Source of the DNA: Streptomyces luteogriseus
Lineage (GTDB): Bacteria; Actinomycetota; Actinomycetes; Streptomycetales; Streptomycetaceae
DNA length: 64,000 bases
Direction: 5' to 3'
NCBI RefSeq assembly: GCF_014205055.1
Contig: NZ_JACHMS010000001.1
Location: forward strand, 4,650,001-4,714,000
Part shown: positions 16,371 through 25,760 of the stretch, one piece after another
Numbering within the stretch: position 1 is the first letter of the stretch
How the letters are laid out: the number at the start of each line of letters is the position of its first letter
The notes under the pieces: model-generated
The model's input: only the letters and a program-made list of their open reading frames with translations
Database searches by the model: none
Told to the model about the DNA's origin: nothing
Made by a program: the position numbers and the translations under genes

Positions 16371-16538
16371 TTCCGGCTCCGGGTTCTGCGGATTCAGGCT
16401 TCCGGCTCGGGGTCCTGCGGATTCAGGCTTCCGGCTCGGGTTCCTGCGGCTCCAGACTTCCGGCTCCGGGTCCTCCGACTCCGGCCTCAGGGCCTCCGGG
16501 CCTTCCGGCTCTTGGCCCTCGCCCGGGCCTTCCGGCTC
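16371..16538. repeat. 29-bp and 27-bp minisatellite-like tandem repeats
   Basis: The word TTCCGGCTC recurs at 16371, 16400, 16429 and 16458, exactly 29 bp apart, with the intervening bases mostly conserved (for example TGCGGATTCAGGC). It recurs again at 16503 and 16530 with a 27-bp period carrying CTTGGCCC. The block fills most of the 358-bp gene-free stretch between DUF2516 and the PP2C stop codon at 16599. Confidence 0.75.
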
Positions 16539-16598
16539 TTGGCCCGGCCCTACCGTCCGCCCCCGGCCGAGCCCGGCCCGACCCGCCTGCGGCAGAAC

Positions 16599-17945
16599 CT
16601 ACGGCACCCGGTCCAGCAGCAGTACCGCCACGTCGTCCGTCAGCTCGCCACCGTTGAGGTCGCGCACCTCGTTCACCGCCGCCCGCAGCAGCTGCTCGCC
16701 CCGCAGGCCCTCGGCGAGCTGGCGGCGGACCATCTCCGTCATGCCGTCCTGGCCGAGTCGCTCCCGGCCCTGGCCGATGTGCCCCTCGATCAGGCCGTCG
16801 GTGTAGAGCATCAGGCTCCACTCCGCCCCCAGCTCCACCTGCATCCGCGGCCAGCGGGCGCCCGGCAACAGCCCGAGGGCCGGTCCGTTGTTGTCGTACG
16901 GCAGCAGGCGGGCCGGTTTGCCCGGGCGGGCCAGCAGCGGCGACGGGTGGCCCGCCAGGCAGAGCCCGGCACGGCGGCCGTCCGGCGCGATGTCCACCGT
17001 GCAGAGGGTCGCGAAGATCTCGTCGTCGGCCCGCTCGTGCTCCAGCACCTGCTGCAGCGTGCCCAGCAGCTGGTCGCCGCACAGGCCCGCCAGGGTCAGC
17101 GCGCGCCACGCGATCCGCAGCTCCACACCGAGGGCGGCCTCGTCCGGGCCGTGGCCGCAGACGTCGCCGATCATGGCGTGCACGGTGCCGTCCGGCGTGC
17201 GGACGACGTCGTAGAAGTCGCCGCCGAGCAGCGCGCGCGAGCGGCCGGGGCGGTAGCGGGCGGCGAACCGCAGGGGGGAGCCCTCCAGCAGCGGCGTCGG
17301 CAGCAGGCCGCGCTCCAGGCGGCGGTTCTCCTGCGCGCGCAGCCGGCCCTCGGCGAGCCGGCGCTCGGCCGACTCGGAGCGCTTGCGCTCCACCGCGTAG
17401 CGGATCGCCCGGCTCAGCAGCCTGCCGTCCAGCTCGTCGCGGAAGAGATAGTCCTGGGCCCCCACCCGTACCGCCTCGGCGCCGCGCTCGGCGTCGCCGG
17501 ACGCGGTCAGCGCCAGGACGGCGTGCCGGGGCGCGAGCTCCAGCACGTGCCTGAGCACGGCGAGCTCGTCCTCGGGGTCCGCGTGGCCCGGCGCGGGCAG
17601 CGCCAGGTCCAGCAGGATGCAGTGGACGTCGTCGGTCAGCAGCCGCCCGGCCTCCGTCAGGTTGCGGGCCGTGCGGACGCGGATCGGCTTGCCTGCCTGG
17701 TCGAGCATGTCCGGCACGATCGGCGAACCGGCCGGGTCGTCCTCGATCAGCAGCAGCGTCAGGTTGGTGTGAGCGGTGTTGTTCTCCACCTTGTCCGTGG
17801 TGTTCCCGGCGGTGTCCGGCATGCGGCTCACGGGCGAGGCGTCCTTCACGGACTCCCCGGCCGAGCCGCCGTGCGGGGACGCGGCCTGCGCCTGACCACT
17901 CTCCACGGCCGGGATCGCTCTCTGCCGCGGTATGGGTACGGGCAT
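16599..17945 (-). CDS. Response-regulator/PP2C (SpoIIE-type) serine-threonine phosphatase, 448 aa
   Basis: A CheY-like receiver domain (about residues 58-180: TLLLIEDDPAG, the phospho-acceptor Asp in CILLDLALP, LALTAS) is followed by a coiled-coil linker (RKRSESAERRLAEGRLRAQENRR) and a PPM/SpoIIE phosphatase domain (about 215-448). The latter has GGDFYDVV and GDVCGHGPDEA metal-binding motifs and ends LTDDVAVLLLD. It probably dephosphorylates an anti-sigma-factor antagonist under two-component control. ATG at 17945 has GGAGGGAAGGA upstream, deciding the start over 17978. Confidence 0.85.
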   Translation of the reverse strand: MPVPIPRQRAIPAVESGQAQAASPHGGSAGESVKDASPVSRMPDTAGNTTDKVENNTAHTNLTLLLIEDDPAGSPIVPDMLDQAGKPIRVRTARNLTEAGRLLTDDVHCILLDLALPAPGHADPEDELAVLRHVLELAPRHAVLALTASGDAERGAEAVRVGAQDYLFRDELDGRLLSRAIRYAVERKRSESAERRLAEGRLRAQENRRLERGLLPTPLLEGSPLRFAARYRPGRSRALLGGDFYDVVRTPDGTVHAMIGDVCGHGPDEAALGVELRIAWRALTLAGLCGDQLLGTLQQVLEHERADDEIFATLCTVDIAPDGRRAGLCLAGHPSPLLARPGKPARLLPYDNNGPALGLLPGARWPRMQVELGAEWSLMLYTDGLIEGHIGQGRERLGQDGMTEMVRRQLAEGLRGEQLLRAAVNEVRDLNGGELTDDVAVLLLDRVP

Positions 17946-18278
17946 CGTCTTGGGTTCCTTCCCTCCCCCCGAGGGCATGGTGGGGCGAGGGACCTCGACC
18001 CACCGAGCGGGACCATAGCGGGTGTCGGCGCCGCATTGGAATGGTGTGAGCCACGCCGCTGCGCCACCGGCCAGTGTCATATGCCGCGATATGCCCCGCA
18101 GTTGGACAGCTCGGAGATGCTGCGGGGATGACGAACGTCACGTCGGCGCACGGTTTGCTCGTGGTCGAGCGTGCGGTGGGTCACGTGGGCCAGGTCACCG
18201 CGGGTGTCCGATATTCGGGGTGCGGTGCCCGGCCTTTCGGTGTGCCGCCCTCCGGCCGCCCTCGGCCGCCGTCCGCGC
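17946..18278. other. Gene-free stretch between PP2C and NlpC genes
   Basis: This 333-bp interval contains the PP2C promoter region and short out-of-frame readings in several frames. None has a convincing start or codon pattern. I see no repeat or RNA element in it. Confidence 0.4.
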
Positions 18279-19367
18279 TCAGTTGGCGTCGGCGCCGGCG
18301 TCCGGCCGCACCACCCCGAGGATGGGCATGGTTCCGGCGCCCGCGATCGTGATGGTCCGCCCGGGGCGCGGCGCGTGCACGATCGCCCCGTCGCCGATGT
18401 ACATGGCGACATGGCTGGCGTCGTCGAAGTAGATGATGAGGTCGCCGGGGCGCATGTCCTGGATTTCGATGTGCCGCAGCCGCTTCCACTGCTCCTGCGA
18501 GGTGCGCGGGATGCCGCGTCCGGCGGATCCCCAGGCCTGTGACGTCAGCCCCGAGCAGTCGTAGGTCTCGGGGCCCTCGGCGCCCCACTGGTACGGCTTG
18601 CCGATCTGGGCCGTGGCGTACTTCACGGCCTTCTTGCCCTGCTCGGAGGCCTTGCCGTTGATCTCTTCGAGGATGCCGGAGCCCAGCCAGGCGGTCTGCG
18701 CCTTGTTCGCCGCATCCTTCTCCAGCTCGGTGAGGCGCTCCTGCTCCTCCTTCTGCAGCGCGGACTCGAGCTTCTCCGCCTGCGCGATCTGCTTCTCGAT
18801 CTTCTTCTGTGCGGCGGCCTTGGCCTTGCGGCCCGCTTCCAGCTTCTTCAGCTGCGCGGAGGCGTCCTTGGCGTACTGCTCCAAGTCCTCCTGGGTGCGG
18901 GTCAGTTCGCCGAGGAGGCCCTTCGTCGCGTGGTGGCCCTCGCGGACCCGGCCCGCGCCGTCGAGGAAGTCCTGCGGGTCGTCGCTCAGGACCAGATGGG
19001 CCTCGGGGGGCAGTCCGCCCCCGCGGTACTGGGCGGCGGCAGCGGCGCCCGCGCGGTCCTTGAGCTTCCTGAGCTTCTCCTGGCCCTTGACGATCTTCTT
19101 GGCCAGCTCGACGACCTCGGCGGACTGCTTGTCGGCCTTCTCGTCCGCGGCGTTGTACTCGTCGGTGGCGCGGCCCGCGGCGCGGTAGAGCTTGTCGAGC
19201 TTCCTACGGACGGCCTCGAGGTCCTTGGCGGGGGCGAGCGCCGGTCCCGCGCTCGGGGTGGGTGAGGGGGTGGGGTTCGCGAACGCCGTGCCCGGTGCGG
19301 CCAGCACCGTGACCGCGCAGACCACGGCCACCGCCGTCGCGATCAGGCCACGCTTGCCCGTTCCCAT
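18279..19367 (-). CDS. Secreted NlpC/P60 peptidoglycan endopeptidase, 362 aa
   Basis: A signal peptide (residues 1-30, ending AFA-NP) is followed by a Thr/Pro linker, a long coiled coil (about 48-225) and an NlpC/P60 domain. The catalytic residues are Cys271 (YDCSGLTSQAW), His319 (DASHVAMYIGDG) and probably His331 (IVHAPRPG). It should cleave D-gamma-Glu-diaminopimelate stem-peptide bonds in the cell wall, as RipA-like enzymes do. The coiled coil probably keeps it inactive or recruits partners. Confidence 0.9.
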   Translation of the reverse strand: MGTGKRGLIATAVAVVCAVTVLAAPGTAFANPTPSPTPSAGPALAPAKDLEAVRRKLDKLYRAAGRATDEYNAADEKADKQSAEVVELAKKIVKGQEKLRKLKDRAGAAAAAQYRGGGLPPEAHLVLSDDPQDFLDGAGRVREGHHATKGLLGELTRTQEDLEQYAKDASAQLKKLEAGRKAKAAAQKKIEKQIAQAEKLESALQKEEQERLTELEKDAANKAQTAWLGSGILEEINGKASEQGKKAVKYATAQIGKPYQWGAEGPETYDCSGLTSQAWGSAGRGIPRTSQEQWKRLRHIEIQDMRPGDLIIYFDDASHVAMYIGDGAIVHAPRPGRTITIAGAGTMPILGVVRPDAGADAN

Positions 19368-19563
19368 ACCTCAGCCCCCGAACTGATTAATCGTCAGTAA
19401 CTTGTGGTTCGCCTGGGGATGCTGCCACGTCGGCCAGTAAAGCGACAGAGGTAGTGCTTCCCGCTGCCGCCGCGCCGGTATGCCCCGGCATGGCGATCTC
19501 CCCGCCTGTGTGACGAACGACTCAAAGAGATCGTTCCAACGGGCCCTGTCGGGGCGGGAGCAA

Positions 19564-20382
19564 TCAGGCGCCCGGGGCCAAAGCCTCCCACCGCACCGTC
19601 ACTTCGCCCTGCCGCCACCGCACCGGCCCGTCCGTCACCGGCCAGTCCGCCGTCAGGTCCCGCACCGCCCGGATCCAGCGCTGCCGGGCGCCGTAGGACG
19701 CGTAGGGCGCGGCGGCCGCCCAGGCGCGGTCGAAGTCGCGCAGGAAGGTGTGCACCGGCTCGCCCGGGACGTTGCGGTGGATGAGCGCCTTCGGCAGGCG
19801 TTCGGCCAGGTCCGAGGGGCGTTCCAGGGAGCCCAGCCGGGTCGCGAAGGTGACCGTGCGCGGGCCCTCCGGGCCGAGCGCGACCCACACGTGCCGGCGC
19901 CCGATCTCGTCGCAGGTCCCCTCGACCAGCAGACCGCCGCGTGCCCCGGTCGCCGGATCGGCCGGTGCGAGCCGCGCACACAGCCGCTCCCACACGGCCG
20001 CGACCTCGCCCTCGTCGTACTGCCGCAGCACGTTCGCCGCGCGGACGAGCAGGGGCCGCTGGGGGATCGGGATCTCGAAGCCGCCGTGCCGGAAGACGAG
20101 CCCCGGCCGCGCGTAGGGCAGCGCCGCCGCGACCCGGGCCGGTTCGATCTCGACGCCCACCACCCGCGCGCGGGGCGCGACCGTGCGCAGGCGCTGGAGC
20201 AGCTCGACGGCCGTCCAGGGGGCGGCGCCGTACCCGAGGTCGACCGCGACCGGGTCGGCGGCGCGGCGCAGCTCGGCTCCGTGGGTGGCCGCGATCCAGC
20301 GGTCCATGCGGCGCAGCCGGTTGGGGTTGGTCGTCCCGCGTGTCACCGTGCCGAGAGGGCGGGTGGCTGCGCGGGGTGTCAT
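19564..20382 (-). CDS. SAM-dependent methyltransferase-like protein, 272 aa
   Basis: A Rossmann-type SAM site is seen: VAVDLGYGAAPWTAVELL at about residues 46-63, then ARVVGVEIEPARVAAA. It includes the segment ANVLRQYDEGEVAAVWERL in place of the usual DVV motif. The C-terminal half (GTCDEIGRRHVWVALGPEGP, TFATRLGSLERPSDLAERLP) is conserved in actinobacteria from memory. The substrate is unknown. Confidence 0.7.
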   Translation of the reverse strand: MTPRAATRPLGTVTRGTTNPNRLRRMDRWIAATHGAELRRAADPVAVDLGYGAAPWTAVELLQRLRTVAPRARVVGVEIEPARVAAALPYARPGLVFRHGGFEIPIPQRPLLVRAANVLRQYDEGEVAAVWERLCARLAPADPATGARGGLLVEGTCDEIGRRHVWVALGPEGPRTVTFATRLGSLERPSDLAERLPKALIHRNVPGEPVHTFLRDFDRAWAAAAPYASYGARQRWIRAVRDLTADWPVTDGPVRWRQGEVTVRWEALAPGA

Positions 20383-20412
20383 GCGTACGAGGTTAAGCGG
20401 CCTCCGGCGCTG

Positions 20413-20829
20413 TCAGGGCGCGAGGTGCCGCCGCCAGTAGGTGGGGCGCCAGTAGTACAGGGTGGTGAGGTCGTCCGGCATCGGGTCGTGGGACGGACCC
20501 TCCTCGAACGGGTCCCGGCCCGGGTCGGCGGGCCGGAAGCCCGGGTCCCGCGGCTCGTCGTCCCGTGGTGGCCGTACGTGGCGCCGCATCTCCTCGGTCA
20601 CTGCGCCGATCCGCAGGTAGTTGGCCTGCGCCTCGATCAGGCTCAGCCCGTGGTTGGGGCCGCCGCCGGACGTGGGATGGCGGAGCTGGGAGGGGTCCTC
20701 CTCCCAGAAGCAGACCGGGCAGATCTCGTAGGCCCACAGCTCGCCGAGGGTCTGGTGGCCGCAGCACGGGCACGGGAGGAACTCCTCGGGCGGAGGCGGC
20801 GGTGCGGGGTGGTGCCGTGGGCCTGTCAT
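20413..20829 (-). CDS. CPCC-family cysteine-rich protein, 138 aa
   Basis: The signature CPCCGHQTLGE and YEICPVCFWEEDPSQLRHP (residues about 19-55) provides four cysteines for zinc. The conserved NHGLSLIEAQANYLRIGA segment follows. The remainder is acidic/proline-rich and ends in WRPTYWRRHLAP. The family has no assigned function. ATG at 20829. Confidence 0.8.
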   Translation of the reverse strand: MTGPRHHPAPPPPPEEFLPCPCCGHQTLGELWAYEICPVCFWEEDPSQLRHPTSGGGPNHGLSLIEAQANYLRIGAVTEEMRRHVRPPRDDEPRDPGFRPADPGRDPFEEGPSHDPMPDDLTTLYYWRPTYWRRHLAP

Positions 20830-20934
20830 GCCGGTGAGGCTAGGGGGCCCGGGGGCCCTGCCGCCTCGCCCTTTCCGTTCCTCGGCCGCTACGCCCGCCC
20901 TCCACCCTCGAACGGTTGAGCGACGAGCGGTAAT

Positions 20935-20956
20935 GATTCGGTAAAACTCCCGAATC
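20935..20956. promoter_or_regulatory. Inverted repeat upstream of mshA
   Basis: GATTCGG (20935-20941), spacer TAAAACTC and CCGAATC (20950-20956) make a perfect 7-bp inverted repeat about 93 bp upstream of the mshA start. It may be an operator in the mshA promoter. No regulator is identified. Confidence 0.35.
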
Positions 20957-21048
20957 GGGAAATGGAGCATCCCTTTCCGGTGTTGGACCCCGTCGGAGGG
21001 CACCGTGCGCCCTGCGAGAGGCATGCCCGAGGCGAGGAGGAACGCCAC

Positions 21049-22386
21049 GTGAGCCAGTACATCGGCAGGCTCGGCCGGCGCTCCACGTCGTCGACGGCGC
21101 GCCTTCGACTGCATCGCAGGCCCCGTCGCGTCGCCATGCTCTCCGTGCACACCTCCCCGCTCCACCAGCCGGGCACCGGCGACGCAGGCGGCATGAACGT
21201 CTACATCGTGGAGCTCGCCCAGCGCCTCGCCGCGCACGGCATCGAGGTCGAGATCTTCACGCGCGCGACCGCGGCCGCCCTCCCGCCGACCGTGGAGCTG
21301 GCCCCCGGCGTCCTCGTCCGGCACATCGACGCCGGCCCCTACGAGGGCCTCAACAAGGAGGACCTCCCCGCGCAGCTGTGCGCCTTCACCCACGGCGTGA
21401 TGCAGGCCTGGGCCCACCACCGCCCCGGCCACTACGACCTGGTCCACTCGCACTACTGGCTCTCCGGCCACGTCGGCTGGCTCGCCGCCCAGCGCTGGGG
21501 CGTCCCCCTGGTGCACGCCATGCACACCATGGCCAAGGTCAAGAACGCCAACCTGGCCGACGGCGACACCCCGGAGCCGGCCGCCCGCGTCATCGGTGAG
21601 ACCCAGATCGTCACCGCCGCCGACCGCCTCATCGCCAACACCACCGAAGAGGCCGACGAACTCGTACGGCACTACGCGGCCGAGACCGACAAGGTCGCCG
21701 TGGTCCACCCCGGCGTGAACCTCAGCCGCTTCTCGCCCGCCGACGGCCGTGCCGCCGCCCGGGCCCGCCTCGGTCTGCCCCAGGACGCGCTGATCCCGCT
21801 CTTCGCGGGCCGCATCCAGCCCCTGAAGGCCCCCGACGTGCTGCTGCGCGCCGTCGCCGTCCTCCTCGACGAACGCCCCGAGCTGCGCTCACGCCTCCTC
21901 GTGCCCGTGGTCGGCGGCCCCTCCGGCAGCGGCCTCGCCAAGCCCGAGGGCCTGCAGAAGCTCGCCGCGCGCCTCGGTGTCGCGGATGTCGTACGGTTCC
22001 GCCCGCCGGTCGGCCAGGAGCAGCTCGCGGACTGGTTCCGTGCCGCCTCCGTGCTGGTCATGCCCTCCTACAGCGAGTCGTTCGGTCTGGTCGCCATAGA
22101 GGCGCAGGCGGCCGGCACCCCGGTGCTCGCGGCGTCGGTCGGCGGCCTGCCGGTCGCCGTGCGCGACGGGCACACCGGCTTCCTCGTCCGCGGGCACGAT
22201 CCGGCCGACTACGCGCGCGTGCTCGGCGACTTCGCCGACGACCCGCGGCTGACGGACCGGCTCGGCGGGCAGGCCGCCCGGCACGCCCAGTCCTTCGGCT
22301 GGGACACGGCCGCCGCCGCCACGGCGGACGTCTACACGGCCGCGATGCAGGCGCACCGCCGTCGCGTACGCTCGCTGTATGGGTGA
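21049..22386 (+). CDS. mshA: D-inositol-3-phosphate glycosyltransferase (mycothiol synthesis), 445 aa
   Basis: A GT-B glycosyltransferase of family 4. It transfers GlcNAc from UDP-GlcNAc to 1D-inositol 3-phosphate, the first step of mycothiol synthesis. Evidence: [51 protein letters not shown], and the nucleotide-sugar site [15 protein letters not shown] with [22 protein letters not shown] (E-x7-E). GTG at 21049 is preceded by GAGGAGG. The N-terminus is about 30 residues longer than the catalytic fold and basic. It overlaps ybjN by 8 bp. Confidence 0.95.
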   Translation: MSQYIGRLGRRSTSSTARLRLHRRPRRVAMLSVHTSPLHQPGTGDAGGMNVYIVELAQRLAAHGIEVEIFTRATAAALPPTVELAPGVLVRHIDAGPYEGLNKEDLPAQLCAFTHGVMQAWAHHRPGHYDLVHSHYWLSGHVGWLAAQRWGVPLVHAMHTMAKVKNANLADGDTPEPAARVIGETQIVTAADRLIANTTEEADELVRHYAAETDKVAVVHPGVNLSRFSPADGRAAARARLGLPQDALIPLFAGRIQPLKAPDVLLRAVAVLLDERPELRSRLLVPVVGGPSGSGLAKPEGLQKLAARLGVADVVRFRPPVGQEQLADWFRAASVLVMPSYSESFGLVAIEAQAAGTPVLAASVGGLPVAVRDGHTGFLVRGHDPADYARVLGDFADDPRLTDRLGGQAARHAQSFGWDTAAAATADVYTAAMQAHRRRVRSLYG

Positions 22387-22888
22387 AACCGATCAGGAAC
22401 AGCGCGCGGCGCAGGTCGTCGAAGGAGCGCTGAAGGACGCCGACCTGGAGTGGGAGAGCCCACAGCCCGGCACCTACGTCGCGCAGCTCCCCGGCACCCG
22501 CAAGCTCAAGACGACCGTCTCCCTGATCATCGGCCGCCACTCCCTGTCGCTGAACGCCTTCGTCATCCGCCACCCCGACGAGAACGAGCAGGGCGTCCAC
22601 CGCTGGCTGCTGGAACGCAACCTCAAGCTCTACGGCGTGAGTTACGCCGTCGACCAGCACGGCGACGTCTACGTCACCGGCCGCCTCTCCCTGCCCTCCG
22701 TCACCCCCGACGAGCTCGACCGGCTGCTCGGCCAGGTCCTGGAGGCCTCCGACGGCGCCTTCAACACCCTGCTGGAGCTGGGCTTCGCCTCGGCGATCCG
22801 CAAGGAGTACGCGTGGCGGGTGTCGCGGGGTGAGTCCACGCGCAACCTGGACGCGTTCGCCCACCTCACCCAGCGCCCCGAGCGCTGA
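22379..22888 (+). CDS. YbjN-domain protein, 169 aa
   Basis: A type III secretion chaperone-like YbjN fold: [70 protein letters not shown] and [17 protein letters not shown]. It overlaps mshA by 8 bp, and mshA-ybjN adjacency is conserved in Streptomyces from memory. Its biochemical role is unknown. The last codons and stop lie in a 35-bp sequence that is tandemly duplicated downstream. Confidence 0.8.
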   Translation: MGETDQEQRAAQVVEGALKDADLEWESPQPGTYVAQLPGTRKLKTTVSLIIGRHSLSLNAFVIRHPDENEQGVHRWLLERNLKLYGVSYAVDQHGDVYVTGRLSLPSVTPDELDRLLGQVLEASDGAFNTLLELGFASAIRKEYAWRVSRGESTRNLDAFAHLTQRPER

Positions 22889-22930
22889 ACCCCGTCCACC
22901 TCACCCAGCGCCCCGAGCGCTGAACCCCGC
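22861..22930. repeat. 35-bp tandem duplication of the ybjN 3' end
   Basis: The segment beginning CCACCTCACCCAGCGCCCCG at 22861, which encodes the last YbjN residues and the TGA stop, is repeated at 22896 with only the last base changed. A shortened third copy (CGGCCTCACCCAGCGAGCGC) starts at 22931 and runs up to the AraC stop. The extra copies are non-coding, so this looks like replication slippage. Confidence 0.8.
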
Positions 22931-22949
22931 CGGCCTCACCCAGCGAGCG

Positions 22950-23750
22950 CTAACCCGCCTTGTAGCGCCCCGGCGGCACCCCCACCAGCCTGCGGAAGTG
23001 CCGGGTGAGGTGCGACTGGTCGTAGAACCCGGCCGCCACCGCCGTATCGCCCGGTGAGCGCCCCTCCAGCAGCAGCCGCCGGGCGCGCCCCACGCGCAGG
23101 GACGTCAGGTACTGGTGCGGGGCGATGCCGTAGGCCGCGCTGAACGCCCGTACGAGATGGGCGGGATGGGCGCCGAGCAGCCCGGCGGCCTCCCGCAGCG
23201 CGACGCCCTCGACGATCCGCTCGTCCAGCAACTCGCGCAGCCGCCGCGCGAGAACGGGATCCGCCGGCCGCGCGGAAGCGGGGTCGCCGACGCCCCGCAG
23301 GTGCCCGCGCAACCGCTCCCCGACGAACAACAGCCTGCTCTCGGACTCCAGTTCCTCACCGGGCCGCCCCAGCGCGCCGTGCAACTGCCCCACCCGGCGC
23401 CGCAACAGCGGATCGCGCAGATCGGGCCGGTCGACGGCCGCTCCGATCAACTCGTCCCCGAGGTGCGTCCCGTCCAGGTACAGCACCCGCTTGCGGAAGC
23501 CCTCCGGGGTGACGGGGGAGCCGTTGTGCGGCACGTGCGGCGGCAGCAGCGACACGGTGTCGTGCGGGGTGCCGTGCTCGTGCCGGTCGAGGTCGTACCG
23601 TACGGCGCCGGTGTCGACGATCAGCAGCGTCCAGGCGTCGTGGACGTGCATCGGATACGCGTACTCGGTGAACCGCGCGTGGAAGACCTCGACGACACCC
23701 GGGACGGCGGGCCGCCAGGCGGAGACGATCCGGGAGGACTCGGAGGCCAT
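22950..23750 (-). CDS. AraC-family transcriptional regulator, 266 aa
   Basis: An N-terminal cupin-like domain (HARFTEYAYPMHVHDAWTLLIVDTG, with the His pair) and a C-terminal AraC double helix-turn-helix (LRELLDERIVEGVALREAAGLLGAHPAHLVRAFSAAYG, then AGFYDQSHLTRHFRRLVGVPPGRYKAG, in segments). It is divergent from the DUF2000 gene across 49 bp, so it probably controls that gene. Confidence 0.85.
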   Translation of the reverse strand: MASESSRIVSAWRPAVPGVVEVFHARFTEYAYPMHVHDAWTLLIVDTGAVRYDLDRHEHGTPHDTVSLLPPHVPHNGSPVTPEGFRKRVLYLDGTHLGDELIGAAVDRPDLRDPLLRRRVGQLHGALGRPGEELESESRLLFVGERLRGHLRGVGDPASARPADPVLARRLRELLDERIVEGVALREAAGLLGAHPAHLVRAFSAAYGIAPHQYLTSLRVGRARRLLLEGRSPGDTAVAAGFYDQSHLTRHFRRLVGVPPGRYKAG

Positions 23751-23799
23751 GCAAAGAACGTACAAGACCCCGGTGAATGCTGCCGGGCACGCTCGGACC

Positions 23800-24237
23800 A
23801 TGGACACCGCACCCTCCCCGGAGCCGATCCGCTTCGACACGAAGATCGCCGTACTGCTGCGCTCCGACCTGGAGCCCTGGCAGCGCCTCAATGTGACATC
23901 GTTCCTGGTCAGCGGCCTGGGGACACAGCTTCCCGAGGTGATCGGCGAGCCCTACGAGGACGCGGACGGCGTGCCCTACCTCCCCATGTTCCGCCAGCCG
24001 GTCATGGTCTTCGAGGCCACCAAGGAAACCCTGACCACCGCCCACGCCCGTGCCCTCTCCCGCGCCCTGCCCCGCGCGGTCTTCACCTCCGACCTCTTCG
24101 CCACGGGCCACGACCGTGACAACCGCGCCGCCGTACGGGCCGTGCCGACCGCGGACCTGGACCTCGTGGGGCTCGCCGTGTACGGCCCGAAGAACGCGGT
24201 GGACAAGGTGGTGAAGGGGGCGCGGATGCACCCGTGA
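23800..24237 (+). CDS. DUF2000-family protein, 145 aa
   Basis: Contains FDTKIAVLLRSDLEPWQRLNVTSFLVSG near the N-terminus, YLPMFRQPVMVFEATKETL in the middle, and the closing LDLVGLAVYGPKNAVDKVVKG. These are the hallmarks of DUF2000, a family related to peptidyl-tRNA hydrolase 2 folds. It is commonly paired with an AraC regulator in actinobacteria, as here. The function is unknown. Confidence 0.75.
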   Translation: MDTAPSPEPIRFDTKIAVLLRSDLEPWQRLNVTSFLVSGLGTQLPEVIGEPYEDADGVPYLPMFRQPVMVFEATKETLTTAHARALSRALPRAVFTSDLFATGHDRDNRAAVRAVPTADLDLVGLAVYGPKNAVDKVVKGARMHP

Positions 24238-24348
24238 GACGGGATCGGACGGGATCGGGCTGGGCCGGGGTGGGAGGACGACCAAAGTCGCGGGCGCGTA
24301 GACCAACGGCCGACGACAGGGCGGACGGCTTCCGAAGAGACTCGTGCC

Positions 24349-25080
24349 ATGGAGGAAGCCAGAAACGTTCCCATGCGGAAGAGCTCCCGGCAGCGGGTGG
24401 GCGCAGCCACCGAACTCGCCGAGTCGGCCTGGGCCATCGTGCTCTTCTGCGCCGCCTGCGGTGCCGTGGCCGGCGCCCTGCTCCCGCTCCTCGCCCGGCT
24501 GCTCCTGGCCCTGCCCTGGGCACCGCTCGAAGGCCCGGCCGAACTGCTGACCTCGGTGCCGGAGCCCGCCCGCACCCTCGGCACGATCGCGGTGGGCGTG
24601 CTCGGCGGGCTGCTGCTCGGTTTCACGGCGGTCCACGAGTCGCTGTCCGTCCGCGTCGGCGACACCCACGTGACCCTGACGATCCGGGACAGCGCCCAGG
24701 AGTTCACCCGCGAGGAGATCGCCGTGTTCTTCCGCGACGGCAAGCAGCTCGTACTGCTCGGCCCGAGCGGTCTCGAACTGGCGCGGGAGCGCTGCGGCCT
24801 GAACTGGCAGCGCCTCGCCGACGCCCTCACCGCCCACGGCCACACCTGGGCGGGGCAGGACCCGCACCGCGCCGAGTTCCGCCGCTGGGTCCCCGGCACC
24901 CCCGGCCTGCCCCCGGGCGCGGACGCCCTGCTGCGGGCCCGCGCCCTGGCCCGCAGGGACGAGGACGACGCCGAGGAGGCCCGGGAGTTGCGCGGGGAAC
25001 TGCTGCGGCTGGGCGTGGTCGTACGGGACGAGGACGGACGGCAGTACGTCCGGGTGGTGACCGGTGACGTCGACCGGTGA
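24349..25080 (+). CDS. YqeB-like membrane protein, 243 aa
   Basis: Two membrane helices (about residues 27-52 and 72-92) are followed by a soluble domain with SLSVRVGDTHVTLTIRDSAQEFTREEIAVFFRDGKQLVLLGPSG. Helical segments then follow, ending in a short beta hairpin (VVVRDEDGRQYVRVV). This resembles actinobacterial YqeB-family proteins. The role is unknown. Confidence 0.65.
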   Translation: MEEARNVPMRKSSRQRVGAATELAESAWAIVLFCAACGAVAGALLPLLARLLLALPWAPLEGPAELLTSVPEPARTLGTIAVGVLGGLLLGFTAVHESLSVRVGDTHVTLTIRDSAQEFTREEIAVFFRDGKQLVLLGPSGLELARERCGLNWQRLADALTAHGHTWAGQDPHRAEFRRWVPGTPGLPPGADALLRARALARRDEDDAEEARELRGELLRLGVVVRDEDGRQYVRVVTGDVDR

Positions 25081-25159
25081 CGTCGGCGGGTGACTCGGAA
25101 ACGGCGGGGTTGGGGGGATGGGGTTCTCGCCGCGGCGCCGGTGAGCCACGCGCCGGGCG

Positions 25160-25579
25160 TCAGGGCGTGCAGGCCGCGGCGATCGACACGCTGTTCTCGT
25201 ACAGGTGGTGCCGGGTGATCCGTCCGTCCTCGACCGTGAGCCGTAGCGCGAAGGGACCCGAGAAGGACTTGCCGGTCGCCCGGACCGTCCCGGACAGGTG
25301 CCCGGTCAGCACGGCGTCGGTCCCGTCGACGAGGATCGTGTCGACGGACACGCGGGCGTCCTCGGGGATGGTGTGGCGGGCCAGGTCGCCGGCCTGCGCC
25401 GCACACTCGGCGGCGGTGGACCGGGGCCGGATCCAGGGCACGGCGGGGTTCTCGGCGAGCATCCAGTCGACGGTGTCGGCGAAGAGGTCCGTGAGCCCCT
25501 CGGTGTCACCGGCGAGACGGAGTTCGAGGAACCTCCGGACGGTGGAGCGGGTGGCTTCGGCGGTGTCGGTGGGCGTCAT
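25160..25579 (-). CDS. SnoaL/NTF2-like domain protein, 139 aa
   Basis: The NTF2-like cone fold is recognisable: VRRFLELRLAGDTEGLTDLFADTVDWML (helices plus the substrate-pocket Asp/Trp), then TGHLSGTVRATGKSFSGPFALRLTVEDGRITRHHLYEN. Such proteins are isomerases, hydrolases or binding proteins; no ligand can be assigned. It is a stand-alone gene with no obvious operon partner. Confidence 0.8.
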   Translation of the reverse strand: MTPTDTAEATRSTVRRFLELRLAGDTEGLTDLFADTVDWMLAENPAVPWIRPRSTAAECAAQAGDLARHTIPEDARVSVDTILVDGTDAVLTGHLSGTVRATGKSFSGPFALRLTVEDGRITRHHLYENSVSIAAACTP

Positions 25580-25760
25580 GGAACCCAGCCTGCCGGGGTG
25601 TCCGAATTGTGTCGATTACCTCGGAGGTAGCCTCCGCGCGCCGTCGGCGCAGACGTGGGGCGCGCAGACGTGTCGGCGTGTGTCGATCCCATGGCTCGCG
25701 ATGCATCGGACATGGCCGCGTACGTCGGACCGGGCCGCCGCTTGACCTAAAATCGAACGC

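Noticed and set aside
19368-19563. Possible c-di-AMP (ydaO-type) riboswitch upstream of the NlpC/P60 gene
   Set aside because: Streptomyces wall hydrolase genes often carry one, but I could not find the conserved stems or core sequence here.
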